A stretch of 64,000 bases of DNA from Stenopsyche tienmushanensis. Taxonomy: Eukaryota > Arthropoda > Insecta > Trichoptera > Stenopsychidae. The stretch lies in assembly GCA_008973525.1 (NCBI GenBank), contig WACJ01000058.1:868001-932000 (forward strand), in the 5' to 3' direction. Both the position numbers and the translations under genes were made by a program. Below are positions 26,301 through 40,800 of this stretch, piece after piece. The notes below the pieces were generated by a model that had not been told where the DNA came from, did no database searches, and was given only the letters and a program-made list of their open reading frames with translations. The stretch's first letter is position 1, and every line of letters begins with the position of its first letter.

Positions 26301-28614
26301 AGAGGCATTCGCATGCCTTAAAATACGAATTGCCTAAATTTAAATTGCGCTTCGAGCCTTTCAAATGCTATATCTGCCAATGCTCGTTTTGTGCTTTCAA
26401 ATTCTTATTCATAAAGCATTAAGTCTGTCTTGGATATTGAATTCAAAAGATTCACACCATGTTTCAATAAATAAATTCGAGAAAGTATACTAATAATTTC
26501 TTATAGTGTCATTTAATATATTAATGAAAATGTTATCATCGTCGTCGAGGTTCTAAAACACCACTAAAATCTTCCTCCAACTTTTCTATCATAGACTAAA
26601 TTCTTTCTATTAAAGTTCTTATCGATGTCTTTGATGTATATTTGTTAATGAATTCATGATAAATATAGATTAATTTTAATATTCACTCTTTATCGTCTTA
26701 TTAAAATAGATCTAAATGATTGCGTATCTGTGGCTGAATAAGGAATGCATCCCCAAGCAGCTATAAACGAGATAGTTATTATTCATTTGCCTATCTACTC
26801 TATACAAATTTAGACAAGAAATTGGCAAATCTTTTTTGGGAAGGTTTGATTGGTCAACTTTAACATCAATCAATAGACAATTCTATATTCAAGTATACTT
26901 CAAAAGGATAATATCAAATAAAGCCTATTTCTGTTTGAATACTAAATTTAAATCAAAGATCATGATATAAAAAATACAAAAGGCTTTTACTAATTTATAT
27001 TACTGAGACTTAATCAATTCATTATAATAAGATTGTTAGAAAATCTGCTAGGTGGATTTCAAGTAATACCTTTTAGATAAAATGCTTGGCTTGGATCAAG
27101 TGACATTTTACCTTTTCTCTTCACATCATCATCAAATGTCTAGTAATAGATAATAAAGAGAATATTTAATATTTTGATTCTGCTTTGCTTTGAGTTAAAT
27201 TGAGGCCCTTTAATATTGTGAGACCCAAGGCAGAAGTACTTCATGCCCCCTCTCCTCTCTGATCAATGATTTAAAGCGGAAATTCCTAAAAGCTATTTAA
27301 CTAAAGATATTTAACCATCAATTGTTAGAAAATATTCAATTACATCTCTTCCTTAGTAAGCAAAATTCTCAAAGTTGAATGATTTTTGTAAAAAGACTTC
27401 AAAATATTTACAATCCATACCTGAATAATTAAAGTTGGTGATATTGCTTGTTGAACATATTTCAAATTTGTAAATATAAATTGTTCACTTAGCAACGCTT
27501 TAAATTGAAACTTTGTTTTTAATCTCAACTCTTATCTGTTTTACCACATCTCTTTTTACGTAATTTTTATATACTGTTTGTAAAAGTGTCGTATTAAAAC
27601 CAATCCGAACAGCGCTGAGAAAATCCTTGTCATGAAGATTGATATTCATTTAGATTATAATGTTGAATCACATTCTTTATTGTTAGCTTTAAATAGTAAA
27701 GCATATTGGGTTGATGTGAAAGTCATAGCAATTCAGTTTAAACCGGTGTTTAAATGTATTTAAAAAAGAGAAAAATGCAACGAGTAAAAATATTTGTAAT
27801 AAATATGATAACATTGTGATTAAAATTTGTGGTTTCGTTAAGGAAATATATCTTTAAAAGTTCAAAATGTTCCATCAAAACCGATGATGATTATCTCCCA
27901 TCTGCGATGAATGTAGATCATCGACTAACCTCAAGAGAACTTGCTGTTAGTCGATTATTCGTTGATCAAAGATGGTATTGAATTTTAGCGTTTACTACAT
28001 TATTTGACATTGACTTTTGGAATAGCTAATTTTGGTTTTTTTTTAATATCCTTTGGTAAATGTTTTTTTATTTGCCAAAATACCCCATCCCAAAAATTTC
28101 TTTTCACATCCCAGGAAACAATTAAATGGTCTATTACGTAGTATTAAAGCAATAGTGTTCCTTCCAGAACATTTGCTTCATTCCACAGTTAAAAAAAAAC
28201 ACAAATTATCAGAGAATATTTTTAAAAGTATCTGTAAAGAAATGTCCACACATTGATGTCCAATATGTGTGGATACTGGACCACAAAGGGTTAAGGGTAA
28301 AATATAAAGTCATATGAGGCAATAAATGTTTTTAAGCACTCTCAACATTAACACAATTTAATAAGTCAGAAAGGGCGTTTTTTTTATGATACACACAAAT
28401 ACTGTCTGCGTTGATATAAATTTCGCCATATTTTTTTAAAATGAGTACCAGGCCGAGTAAAATCGCCAATATTTTGTATAAATATATGAAGAATTGCAAA
28501 TATTTTCATATCAACTCAATAAAATATATCACTGATAAACACGACCCAGTTAATATAGCATTTATATCATATTATCATTGAAAATAGACAAATCGGCAAG
28601 ACGAGAGAATATTG
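20353..28614. other. AT-rich gene desert
   Basis: About 8.2 kb with no exon, transposase or RNA gene that I can support. Open frames are short, AT-driven and without recognisable motifs. Landmarks are a tRNA-like stretch near 21190-21310, a run of 13 G at 24161-24173 and somewhat GC-richer unidentified patches at 23200-23290, 23930-24070 and 25000-25350. Confidence 0.5.
21190..21310 (-). repeat. Possible tRNA-derived SINE head
   Basis: On the minus strand a near-match to a tRNA A box (TGATCAAGTGGTTAGA) is followed about 35 bases later by a near-match to a B box (GGTTTCAAATC). This spacing is usual for pol III internal promoters. The cloverleaf is incomplete, so it is not a functional tRNA gene. 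A SINE origin is inferred and no second copy was found to confirm it. Confidence 0.3.
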
Positions 28615-31964
<3,350 letters not shown>

Positions 31965-32061
31965 GAAATCTTCAGAAGTAAGAAAACGTCGGGCCGCTCA
32001 AGATTCACGTCTCTTCCCTTCGTCCGAACCTCGACGCGCTCGAGACCGTCCGCGCCAACCC

Positions 32062-33762
32062 TCAACTTAGGTCCACGTTGAAGCTGCTTAGGCTCACGTC
32101 GTCGACTATCTGAAGGAGAATCTGCAGATCCTCGACGCTGGCGATCGAATTCGGTGCTCCGACGAGTTCGACCTTTCGATCATTGATTGCCACGAAATAA
32201 ACCATATTGGCGGAGAACGTCACCGATCGGTCGTATCGCTGCTTGTCTGCGGTCAGTCTGCGAAAGATCACACTTTTCAGTACATAGCCGTCGTCCTCGA
32301 CCGGTTCTCCGGGCACGTCTTTCGGCATGGGCGCGGCGTCGGACTCTCGTTGCGGGGTGGGTTCGTTCAGAATGTCCATGATCGAGGGAAACTCATCCAC
32401 AACTGGCGAGACCGTCGAGACGGCCTCCACTACGCTCTCCTCGGACACCATGTTTGGGCCGTCGATTTCCATCAATTCCGGATCGCCAGTCTCGGGAGTG
32501 AAGTTTGTTGGTCCATTTTCGACGATTGTAGTTGATTTGTCTTCATCAGCGATGTGCTCGTTGATGTTCTCTGTGACCGTCTGTCTATCATCATTGGGAA
32601 CATCTTGCACGGCCGATCCATTTTCTGTGACTGTTCCACCATCGACGGCTTCATCTTCCGCTGCCACGGCTGATTCTATCTCTAAAGCGACTGCCGTGGT
32701 AGAGCATTCTTCCGTGATTTCAGTACCGTCGTCAGTGGTAGCATCTGCGTCGCCCTGTAAGACCGTCTCATCGGCTGTGACCGGTCTTTCGTCGTCAGTT
32801 ATGACCTTTCCGTCTTGTATTTCTGTAGCTTCATTTTCTGGAATCGCTTTCTCCTCTGTTACATCTTCGATGCCTAGGGGTATCGCGTCCTTTGCAACGA
32901 CTTCTCCCTCATCTTCCGGTGTTTCATCTGCCGCGACGGGTATTTCTTCTTCGGGTGTGGCGTCGTCGTCTTCGGTCGCGACGGAGTCGACCTCGACTGC
33001 CGCTCTGTCATCTGCGGTCGCGACTGCATCGCCTTCCGGCACGACTGCGGCTCCCTCTTCGGCGACGGCAGCCGCCACGCCCTCAGCGACGGCAGCGAGA
33101 CCGTCTTCGATCGCGGCGGACGTCTCCTCGGCATCGACGCCGTCTTCTGCCGTCGCGCCCTCTCCAACATCGGCGATTTCGTCGGGAACCACCGTCATCT
33201 CTTCTACTGCACACGGGCGAAGGTCGGGAACGCTCGCCGCCGGCGTCTCGCGTTCCTCCGATTTCGGCGTCTCGCCCATGAGCAGTTCGAGCTCTGCCGC
33301 TATCGCGTCGTAGCTGCTGTCGCTCTTCCGGATATTCATCTGCGGGGGAATTCTCTCTATCTCCCACAGTTCGGACGGAAGGCGCACGTCTTCGATCGAC
33401 GCGGAGAGGCACTTGAGCGTGAAGCCTTCCGACGAAGGGGTGACTGCCTCCGCTTCGGTCGAGGACTCGCAGAACATTAGCTTTTGGTACTCGGCGTCGG
33501 ACGTCTCGGGGCTGTCTCGTCCGGGTCTGTCTTCGAGCTGACGTTTGCGTCCGCGTCTTCCGCGCGGCCCCGCGGTGTACTTCGCTGGATGCCTATTGTA
33601 GAGCGACCTCGGGAGGTGCACCATTCCGTTCTCGTTCTTTCCGAGGCGGCCGTCAGCGGGCTCTTCGATCGACGGCTCCGGAGGGGACTCGCCCCTTTCC
33701 CGATACCAGTCGGAAAAATCCATTCTACAAATGCGCACTGCGAGTTCGCGGCATTCTATCAT
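32062..33762 (-). CDS. Acidic low-complexity protein of unknown function
   Basis: An uninterrupted 566-codon frame on the minus strand with codon bias and GC far above the surroundings, so almost certainly coding. The N-terminus (MIECRELAVRICRMDFSDWY) is followed by a basic patch (GPRGRRGRKRQ, about residue 70). The middle (about 180-420) is Ala/Glu/Asp/Val-rich with no globular signature. The C-terminal 90 residues (from DDGYVLKSVIFRRLTADKQR) look folded and end SLSSFNVDLS. The frame stays open about 215 bases upstream of the chosen Met without another ATG. That extension encodes two AT-hook-like cores (CRGRPR, RRGRPP), so an upstream exon may splice in near 33894, where CAG precedes GGGT. 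I do not recognise the family. A nuclear role is only suggested by the basic and AT-hook-like segments. Confidence 0.75.
   Translation of the reverse strand: MIECRELAVRICRMDFSDWYRERGESPPEPSIEEPADGRLGKNENGMVHLPRSLYNRHPAKYTAGPRGRRGRKRQLEDRPGRDSPETSDAEYQKLMFCESSTEAEAVTPSSEGFTLKCLSASIEDVRLPSELWEIERIPPQMNIRKSDSSYDAIAAELELLMGETPKSEERETPAASVPDLRPCAVEEMTVVPDEIADVGEGATAEDGVDAEETSAAIEDGLAAVAEGVAAAVAEEGAAVVPEGDAVATADDRAAVEVDSVATEDDDATPEEEIPVAADETPEDEGEVVAKDAIPLGIEDVTEEKAIPENEATEIQDGKVITDDERPVTADETVLQGDADATTDDGTEITEECSTTAVALEIESAVAAEDEAVDGGTVTENGSAVQDVPNDDRQTVTENINEHIADEDKSTTIVENGPTNFTPETGDPELMEIDGPNMVSEESVVEAVSTVSPVVDEFPSIMDILNEPTPQRESDAAPMPKDVPGEPVEDDGYVLKSVIFRRLTADKQRYDRSVTFSANMVYFVAINDRKVELVGAPNSIASVEDLQILLQIVDDVSLSSFNVDLS
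32196..32201 (+). terminator. Candidate poly(A) signal of ribokinase inside the opposite gene
   Basis: The first plus-strand AATAAA after the ribokinase stop lies 232 bases downstream, inside the coding sequence of the minus-strand gene. If used, the two transcripts overlap at their 3' ends. Confidence 0.35.
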
Positions 33763-34817
33763 TTCCGACGCCGCGTCGGGACGCAGCGCGACGGACCGCT
33801 CGCGCTCGTAGGAGACATTGGGCGGGCGACCGCGTCTCGGCGCTCCGCCGTCCGGTCGGTCGACCCTCTTAGATCCGGGCAGCCGCGGCCGACCCCTGCA
33901 CCGCGCGCGCTCCAGCTTGCCGACGGATGACAGTCGCCGCGCGCAAATCAGCGCAACGATGCTCTCCCGCGCGCGGTCTTAACTCTCCGCCGTTCCGACC
34001 ATCGCCGACGCCGAACCGCGCGGATAAAAATCGAGCGTCCCGTACCCCACCAACCCATTCCAAATTACTCAACATTATATGATTTTTATGAGAAATAAAA
34101 TAGACTTATTTACAAAACCGACCTTTTCAAAATTATTTTTCGTGGTGTTCATATTATTTTAAGAAGAATAAAAAACAAACAAATACAAGTCTTTATATTT
34201 ATTACGTTTACCTTGCGATCGCACATAAATATCGAATGGTTTCGTATTTTATAAATAAAACAAATATATATTTATGTGCGGAAATCAAACGAATTTACTC
34301 CAATTCGGCGATCCGAGTATTGGAGGACCCCTCTAATTCGTCTGACTGACGAAGTCGTATACGTTAAGTTACGTAATTTCAGGCGAACTGCGGCATAGTG
34401 TCGGCCGTCGCGTCGAAACGCGATCTGTTATGACAAATCGAATGCCTCATTAAAACGGACTAAATTCTATATCTAACCACCGAAATAAATATTTGTGAAA
34501 ATCTTTTTTAAAAATAAAATTTTATGGCGATACGATAAAATGGTATTCGTATAAATATAGCGTCGAAAATTGTTTTCGAGTGGATATATTAATATTTGCG
34601 CCCGATTTAAATTTTAAAGTTCCGTTGTTATTTTTCGTCGGCGATCGATTCGTCGACGGCGTCGGGTCGAAAACTGGTCGCGTTCCGCGTGCACTTTCGG
34701 CCGTCAGTGCCGGCAGCGTCTAGCATCGTCGGGTGCGCGCGGCGCGACAGGCGCGGGAGGTGCGGAGCGAAGCGCTGCGGGGCGCTGCGGAGTGCGGGGT
34801 GCGCTCGGCTCGGTAGC
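33763..34817. promoter_or_regulatory. CpG-rich divergent promoter region
   Basis: Two GC/CpG-dense blocks (about 33770-34060 and 34620-34817) flank an AT-rich centre between the divergent acidic-protein gene and YLPM1. Their 5' UTRs and transcription starts probably lie in these blocks. High CpG in otherwise AT-rich DNA suggests unmethylated, constitutively active promoters (inference). Confidence 0.45.
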
Positions 34818-37800
34818 ATGTCTTGGCCGCTGTGGAACTCGTCCGTCGTGGCGAGCACTTCCAACATGCTCAGCCTGTCGGGGTACACTCCCGAGCAGTG
34901 GGCCGCGGCGCAGCAGAACTGGCAGCAGTGGGCTCAGTGGCAGGAGCAGTACGCCCAGTGGCAGCTGCAGTACGGAGACAAGGTCGGCTCGATCCCCGTT
35001 TAGACGCCTCGCCGGGCCCCCGCCCGGCGCCTTCTCGGACACTTCGAGAACTTGCTCCCTTTCAGAACTTGCTTAATCTTTCATCTCGAATAGTGTTCTT
35101 GAGAAATCTTCATCGCGTTTGTATTCACGTTTGCATATCAAATGCATTTAAACGAATATATTTTTCGTTTTTAGTATGATCACAGTGCACTCTGATTGTT
35201 TAAAATTAAAGTTTATTCTTTTGTTTTATATAGATCTCATTACATTTTTTTTGTTCCACGGGTCAAAAAAAGCGTCTAGACATTTTGTATATTTCTTATA
35301 ATCTAAAATGCAAACTTTGACATTTACAATGCACTTTATAATATAATAATGCTATTATTTTGAGTTGGAATGTTAAAATACAGATTTTAAATTTCTTTTA
35401 TACCGTAATAAATCCACATTGAAGGTTTTAAAATCATCGCTAGTTGAAATTAACAACTTGCCACTTTGTCCTCGCAGAAGATACATTTCATGGAATTGCA
35501 GTGAATCAATTCATCGTTTTCTGCTCTAAATAATGAATAATTGTCCCTATAATCAATCTTTACATTTTGACATTTATATTATTCAAATTTATCATTAGTG
35601 TTGAACGAATTATGAAAATGATGAAGAATTATCATCTTTCTGTAATTTATTGTATAATGATTTCCTTTACTTTCTTCATAAAATGCAGAAATTATTATTC
35701 AAATTCCTATTAATATCCATTATATTTTCATTCATCTTCTGTTGCATAGCAATATATTGGAAATAAATATGAAATGTTAATAAAAGTTGCGTCCAGTATT
35801 AGGAAGTCGGAAGACAGAATTAGGCAGAATTACAAGTAAACGACAAACGAAAGATCATATATTATAGCGTGTTTCATATTGGACAGAGGGTTAAAATTAC
35901 ACAATTTGTGAATTTACCGAGATTGCGTTTTAATTTAAGATCTTCGCTTTATTTTACAATTGTTCTTAATATTTTTAAATCATAAATTACTGTATAAATT
36001 TAATGACACATGTTTGATCATCATTTACGATTTCCTCGTTTAATGTGATATTGTTTTTTAATTTTTAGTATGCTGAACAGATGATGAACTATCAGATGGG
36101 GACTCAACCGCCGTTGCCCCCATCGACGCCGTCCGAGTCCCGCCCGCCCCCGCCCCCTGAAGGTCCTCCGCCGCAGACCTCGAAGCGGGGAGACGACGAG
36201 ACTGCGAGTGCAACCGCTGCAGCATATGTTGCTGCGGCAACTTCCTATGCGGATGCGCAGGCTGCCCTCAAGAAGAGTCAGTCGGCGGCTGCAGATCCGT
36301 ACTCTGTTGCCGTCGGTACCTATTACGGACGACCGACAGTGAACACTCTTACAGCAGCCAAAGTTCAATATTCAACGGCTAGCGACGTTGCAGGTTCCTC
36401 CCAGAGTGCTGCAAAAGCGTCCGATCCATATGCTATAAAGAAAGACGCTCAAAAAGGAAGGGAAGGCGAGTACACCTGGGGGGAAGATGCTGCTGCAAAG
36501 GCCGGTGCTGTCGGATCGACTGATTATTCCTACTATAAAACAGGCTATTCGACCGCCGAACACGGATGGTTCACCGGTGCCTATGCAGCGAGTTATGCGC
36601 CTCAGGTGGTGGCGCCTCAGTCGGCCGTTTCCGAGGAAGAAAGGCAGTTCGACGTACAGTTTAAAAAATGGGAAGAAGAATTTGAGGCCTGGAAGCGTCA
36701 GAATGTTAATCATCCAGACAAGGCGGCGTACGAAGAATACGAGAAAAAGTTTCAGGCGTGTCGAGTGCAGTTGATGGAGCGCAAGGAGCAAATGAGAGCG
36801 AAGAGGACAGCCGCGGCTGCAGCCCAGAAACCAATGCAGGCAGGCGATGCGAAATCTGCTGAGGCTCACAGGGCGGCTGCTTCATACTACCGGGGATACT
36901 CGCAAAAGGCGTCGAGCTCGGCCGACGTCTCAAAAAGGGAGAACACTAATAATTTTCTCTCTGAAAACTCTAACTTTTTGGTGAAACCACCTAATCTGAA
37001 AGGCATTCCGGGACTCGATCTCGTTGAAGAACACGGAAAGAGGACGGCTTCTGAAGCTGCTGATGCAGGAGATGAGAATCAATCTTCAAAAAGACCCGAT
37101 TTGAAGGCGATCTCGAAAGGTATAAACAACATCCTCGGGGATCAAAAGCTCTTGGACATGCTATCAATGGTCGCCCAGAATAAAGCCGGTCAGAATCCCT
37201 ATGGTGATGTTGATAATCAAGACAAGGAGAAGAAATCGAGATGGGGCGACGGAGTCGGGGACGCTGATAAGTATTCCCAGCAGGTTATGGGGGAAATTTA
37301 TAAATCATCGTATCAAGGATACGGAACAAACTATGCGGATGTCGCTCTCGCAGCCCAGAATTATGCTCAATACAATTATAACGCGGGGCAACATTCTGGT
37401 GCTGCTGCTCAGACGACGACAAACAGTCAATATTATCAGAGTCAAACCGGAAACCAAGCTGACGCTGATAAATATTCCAGCTCTCAGCTTCAAGAGAGCG
37501 CTGCTTACTATCCTAATGCCTATTCGACTTCACAGCACGGATATGAGCAGGACCAAAGAGATTATTATGATGCAGAACAGATGTCTCAGTACGCCGTCGG
37601 TAATTCTCTCGATCGTCAGAGTGAAATGGACATCGGTCCGGCTGCCAAACCACAATGGATGGATTATCCCATTTTTGAGGCTGATACCATCGTCGATTAT
37701 CAACACAAACCTATTCGACCGAGTTAGTATATGTTGAATTTTTGTAGTTTTAAAATTTAAATTGCTCGTTTGAAAAATATTTCAATAATCGTCTCTTCGT

Positions 37801-40800
37801 ACAGTTGTAGATTTCCTGGAACCCGTGCAGACATTTGACTACGGCCATATTTCAAGTAATAAATTAAAGGAGACCACTAAAGATAATCTTATGTGGTTGG
37901 AACTGGATGCTTTCCAGAAAAAATCTTCGAAACCTGCAGATTTTCTTAATAAAGGCTACAACGATAGCGAAGCATCAAACGATAGCACTTACGGAAACAG
38001 AAATGTAGAATATCCTCCGCCTCGTCATGACGATAGATATAGAGAGAGCGTCGATAGATCGAGGAAGACCGAAAAGAATTTCGCCAAGGAGAGGGATCTT
38101 GAAAAAAGGGAAGACAGAAGTCGAAATCGTTATGATGATCGAAACCGGTACCGAGATAGAAGTCGCGAGAGAAGGGAGAGATACGACAGAAGAAGCAGTT
38201 CGAGAGAAAGGTCATTGAAGAAATCTCCCGATTCAAAACCTCAAAGCCCGAATGAAAAAAATGACACTGAATCTGCAGATCCTTCGGCGTCTAACATTCC
38301 TTCTCAGGAAACAAAAAGCGTAGTAATGATCGACGACATTTTAGAACCCCCCGGAAGGAGTGTTCGACCTGAAAAGATCGTTATTATTTTAAGAGGTTTG
38401 CTATTAGATTTACATTTGGTTTTTCTAATCTTATTTTGGAGTGTCAAAAAAAAAATGTTTTATTCTGTTTAGGTCTACCCGGTAGTGGTAAATCGTATTT
38501 AGCAAAGCTGATTAAAGACAGGGAAGTGGAAAATGGCGGTTCCGCTCCTCGCATATTATCAATGGACGATTATTTCATATGTGAAACTGAGATATCTGAT
38601 GACGATCCGGATGGAAGAAATGTACGTACACGATAATTACATAACTATAATTTTGTTGCATTTCTTGTTGGAATAAAATTAATGGATTTTAAACTTTCCA
38701 GCCTAAAAAGCGAGAGATGAAGTACGAGTATGATGCATCAATGGAGAGTGCATATATAAGTTCATTACTAAAAGCATTCAAACGAACTATAAGTGATGGA
38801 TTTTTCCCATTCATCATAGTTGATAGTGTAAATGATAAATGTGAACATTTTAACGAAATGGAAAGTACCGGAAAGCAGTTCGGATTTAAGGTATTCATAA
38901 TTTGTTTTTCCACCATTGGAGGTACCTTAGGGAGGTACAATTTTTTAAACTTAATTTTAAATGTTTAAGTGCACATGTAATTATGCTAATTTTAAGTTTG
39001 GATTTTAACGATTTAATAATATTATTTGAAAATATCTTTTTCAAGGAACACTTCTATGACTTGTCTTTTATGTAATTATTTTAATATGGTTTAGACTATT
39101 TTGTAAGCATTAGACTTAAGATATTGTGTTCATTCATCAAATGCAGTTATTATTATATAAAAATTGTTATGTAAATTTGATTTTAAGCTTCTATGTAAAA
39201 ACAATTCCAGTGTATTGGATATGTTCATTGAAATGTTTTGTGCGGTTTTGTTAAATTTTGTTTTAAATTGCTCTTAGGTATATGTTTGTGAAATGGATTT
39301 TGATGTGCAAACATGCCATAAAAGAAATATACATGAAAGAAATTTGGAAGACATTCAAAAACTCTCCGAAGACTGGGAGGCAACGCCTACAAAGTTCACA
39401 TTGTTGGATGCAACAACCTTGTTGCAGACGGCTGCTATAGATCATGTACAAATGGAAGATGTCTCCGACGGTGATATGGAAGCCGAACAGCAATCTGCAG
39501 AACCGACACAGAATGAAGAAGAAGAGGTAAGCTATTTTAAGTGATGGGTCAACAGTAAACGATTTTTTTTCAGGACTGATTCGCATAAACAAATGTGAGA
39601 TTGCGGAATTTTCGTAATTCACCTGCTTTATTTATATATATATATATATATTGTTTTTCCTCTACTCATTAATCATGTATGAATGTTTATATATATGCAC
39701 AATAAGAACATGATGAATGCTAATTTTTCGCTTTTGTCATTTAGGATTATTTTTTTAACCTTATAATTCACCCTAAACTAACTATACTTTCATATTAGAA
39801 ATTATCAAATATCACAGGAGAGCTATAATTATACTGTTGTGACACACTTTATAACAGGTGGTAAATTGAACTTTGTTAATAAATTATTTAGTATTAATTT
39901 TAGGCTTTCTTTAAAGTAGATCGATCTTCTATTGCGATATAAAAGATAAATAATTTATATATAGTCATACTTCATATGTATGTTATGCCCAATGTTCATG
40001 GTTTATTATATAGTATTATAATTACTATAAAAATTGAATTGATAATCTTATGCATATTCTGCAAAAACAGTATTCTAGTTTTGTATTTTTCTAAATCCAT
40101 TGCTTGGTTTCTTATAGCTGGCAGCATATATTGAGGGTCATCTAACATATGTGGATCATTTAAATAGTTGTGTTCTGGCGTGTTTCTGGACTATCATTAG
40201 TCGTTGGACTATCATCAATCTCGATCCATATATTTGAGTAGCTACCTGCTTGTTCAATGTTGCCCGAAAGTATTATAAATATATCTGTTTCGGAACATCT
40301 TATGAGGATATTAGCTTCAGTATCATTTTGGCATACACGCTGAACGATCTTTGTGTCAGCTTCCTCTTGATTTTCACAAGATAATATATCTTGTCGAATT
40401 TATACAACTTTGTCTCCGTTAATTTTAAATTGGTAACAATGTTTATAAACATAAACTATTTATTATAAGGTATTAAAAAAATATTATACCAACTTTAAAA
40501 AATTACATGATTTTCTGGTCGGCAAAAATTCAAAAAAACTTAGACAATATGACTTAATTATGTTGAATTTTTACTAGATTTCAACCTCCTCCCATCCCAT
40601 ACCTAACGATACTCAGTCGCCAGACTGTCATAATGATAGTCCATTAACAGCTTAACGACCGCATGTTTTTTAATTTTTTTTTGCCGATTTTGGCGATTTT
40701 GCAGAAAGAAAGCAAAAAAACCTACCATTTCACTAAATTCACTATATTTCGTAAAGCACTTGAGGTATTTTAGTAACCCAATAGTTTTTCAATAGAATGG

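Noticed and set aside
32327..33313. 328-codon plus-strand open frame rich in Ser/Ala/Thr/Val
   Set aside because: It is the antisense of the acidic protein's biased codons. The minus frame has the longer span, balanced folded ends and better amino-acid content.
33869..34075. 68-aa minus-strand frame upstream of the acidic protein
   Set aside because: CpG-rich 5' region with Arg/Ala/Gly bias in all frames, and not in phase with the main gene.
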